From positions 1-48,099 of the forward strand of contig JAUYTV010000055.1 in NCBI GenBank assembly GCA_030694985.1: a stretch of 48,099 nucleotides of DNA, written 5' to 3'. The position numbers were made by a program, and so were the translations under genes. How positions within the stretch are numbered: the stretch's first letter is position 1; each line of letters begins with the position of its first letter. This stretch comes from Methanoregula sp. (GTDB lineage: Archaea > Halobacteriota > Methanomicrobia > Methanomicrobiales > Methanospirillaceae). Positions 46,857 to 48,099 of this stretch are shown here, in pieces. The notes below the pieces were generated by a model. That model was not told the origin of the DNA and did not search any database. It saw nothing but the letters and a program-made list of their open reading frames with translations.

Positions 46857-47023
46857 TCCTCACTGAGTTATTTTCCCTGTGTGTCGTTGTAACGCTCTTT
46901 TTTGTGGGAACGGTTATACATTGCGCAATGATGTGAGGTTAAGACCTGATGAGTGTATTCTGCCGTGATGTCGACACTCCACAACACCCATTTGCATGTA
47001 TTGCAACAGGCCGGATAAAAAAA

Positions 47024-47413
47024 TCAGTACGCAATTATTGTCAGATCAGGGATTTTTTCAAAATGCCGGTCACGGGTTATGATCTCCCCATCATTACAGA
47101 GAGCAATTGCAGCGATCACTTCATCGAAATCCCCGATGGGGTTACCCGTTATGCACAAACCTGCTGCAATCCTGCCAAAGGCTTCGTATATGGTTTCGTC
47201 AATAGGCAAGAGGGTGAATAATTCCAGTAGGGTCCTGACTTTGATCAGGTTATTGCTGTTCCCCGAAACGTATGCCCCTTTGTATAACTCCATGGCAGTT
47301 ATTGCGGTTGTGGAGAGTGCAATTCCCTGTTCTTCAAATCCTGCATACCGTTTTAGTGCGCCACGGTCTCTCCGCATCAGGTCGACAAGAAATGAGGTGT
47401 CTGCAAGCGGCAT
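47024..47413 (-). CDS. vapC: VapC-type PIN toxin
   Basis: A 129 aa PIN domain: D5 in LADTSF, E near 42 (AMELYKGA), and Asp residues in GDFDEVIAAIA and ITRDRHFEKIP. An RNase held inactive by VapB. Its ATG overlaps the antitoxin stop (TGATG). Confidence 0.9.
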   Translation of the reverse strand: MPLADTSFLVDLMRRDRGALKRYAGFEEQGIALSTTAITAMELYKGAYVSGNSNNLIKVRTLLELFTLLPIDETIYEAFGRIAAGLCITGNPIGDFDEVIAAIALCNDGEIITRDRHFEKIPDLTIIAY

Positions 47414-47640
47414 CAGAACTTGACCTCACGCATCCTGCCTTTTCGCATTTCCCTGGATACCGTCTCAATATTGTTGGCCAGATCAGTACAGTCCCCGAGT
47501 TCGGCAAGTACGTCCGATAATTTACGCTTGACCGGGTAATATTTTACAATTACTTCAGAGAAACTTGTCTTTCCATCTTTCTTTAATGCCCTCAGCCGAT
47601 CATAAGCCTCTTCTGTAATGCTGATGGTTTTTGTGGCCAT
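47413..47640 (-). CDS. vapB: VapB-type antitoxin (DUF217)
   Basis: A 75 aa ribbon-helix-helix protein: [29 protein letters not shown], then a C-terminal arm that binds the toxin. It binds DNA as a dimer and probably represses its own operon. Confidence 0.9.
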   Translation of the reverse strand: MATKTISITEEAYDRLRALKKDGKTSFSEVIVKYYPVKRKLSDVLAELGDCTDLANNIETVSREMRKGRMREVKF

Positions 47641-48000
47641 GATCTATTCTGTGTATGTATGTGTATTTAATTATAATCGTGAGAAGGCTTTACCTGATAC
47701 CACATACATCCTGCTGTCAGGAGAATGCATACCATAACGATCATCAGGGCAAGTATTGTGCGGTGGAGAGCGAGGGTATCTAAGCATAGTCAACAAAACG
47801 GACAATAATTGTGGCACTCTACAGGTATGGTTGAAGAGAAGATGCAAAAAAGTGTTCTTGTCATTGTTTGTGGTGATGGCTGGCCTCGTGCTGGCCCGGG
47901 TGGACCCGTTGACCGCCCAGCAGGTAGTTAGGATTATTACGGGGATGGGAGGCTGGTAAGGGTTGGTGGCAGCAGACCCCGGCCTCTTTTTAATTCTGGT
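47641..48000. other. 360-base gap, no firm gene
   Basis: One frame on the plus strand (about 47756-47959) ends in a hydrophobic stretch but lacks a ribosome site and homology I know. ACAAT-A-ATTGT at 47802-47812 is a small palindrome. Confidence 0.4.
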
Positions 48001-48099
48001 TTACGGTTTGCCGGTGAACCGGTATGCACCCTTTGGCACTGCGATCTCGAACCGTGCCCCTTTGCCCGGCTCACCGGTCTCACGGATCGTGATGCCGGT
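48001..48099 (-). CDS. C-terminal end of a sensor histidine kinase (partial)
   Basis: Only the last 32 codons are in the window: ITIRETGEPGKGARFEIAVP, then KGAYRFTGKP and stop. This is the end of a HATPase_c kinase domain (final beta-strand G-x-F-E-I-x-V-P). The sensory part lies beyond the window edge. Confidence 0.75.
   Translation of the reverse strand, partial: TGITIRETGEPGKGARFEIAVPKGAYRFTGKP

Noticed and set aside
47756-47959. 67-codon frame with hydrophobic C-terminus
   Set aside because: No ribosome site, no homology recognised and no coding-like codon pattern; mentioned only within the gap entry.

Overview
The window reads as the chromosome of a methanogenic archaeon, most likely order Methanomicrobiales (Methanoregula-like; the genus is inferred from overall gene style, not shown). 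Archaeal markers are two PAN proteasome-activating ATPases, the basal factor aMBF1, a long archaeal FKBP, the small subunit of phosphomevalonate dehydratase (archaeal mevalonate pathway), the archaeal front end of the shikimate pathway (ADH synthase and dehydroquinate synthase II) and a DUF217-type VapB. No rRNA, tRNA or CRISPR array was recognised.

Region 1 (1-20.2 kb) is mixed housekeeping: FKBP, CYTH phosphatase/cyclase, phosphodiesterase, a double-repeat TMEM175-type channel, a B12/radical SAM protein, two PANs flanking an unknown gene, aMBF1, a PiT phosphate transporter with its PhoU-like partner, ClpB, a beta-lactamase-fold lipoprotein, a PIN toxin-antitoxin pair, a methyltransferase and an OsmC protein. 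Two gene remnants, each a scrap of an intact gene 2-3 kb away, lie in the intergenic gaps.

Region 2 (20.5-36.7 kb) is an accessory, defence-like island, visibly more A+T-rich from about 24.6 kb on. It starts with a frameshifted dinD, then a repeated cassette (21.5-24.4 kb). Each of two copies, on the minus strand, has a 20-bp conserved motif, a strong ribosome site, a 31-36 aa micro-ORF coupled by ATGA to an unknown 123 aa protein, and a conserved apparently non-coding tract of about 0.5-0.6 kb with hairpins; a third, truncated tract lies between them. Then come a complete type I restriction-modification operon (hsdM-hsdS-hsdR), a small membrane protein, a solitary Eco57I-like adenine methyltransferase, and a minus-strand three-gene operon: a protein with two GHKL ATPase domains, a receiver-domain protein and a 240 aa unknown. 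That operon and the repeated cassette are the best candidates for undescribed systems.

Region 3 (36.8-44.95 kb) is a tightly packed aromatic amino acid operon: two aldolase-family paralogues, dehydroquinate synthase II, TyrA, PheA, EPSP synthase, a shikimate kinase-shikimate dehydrogenase fusion and chorismate synthase, most joined by 4-base ATGA overlaps. Its leader carries a perfect 7+7 palindrome against a TATA box, a leaderless 21-codon ORF with Tyr and Phe codons, a hairpin and a second palindrome. A 3-dehydroquinate dehydratase gene is absent from the cluster.

Region 4 (45.0-48.1 kb) holds a lipoprotein paralogous to one at 4.9 kb, a two-domain rhodanese, a VapBC pair and the cut-off C-terminus of a histidine kinase.
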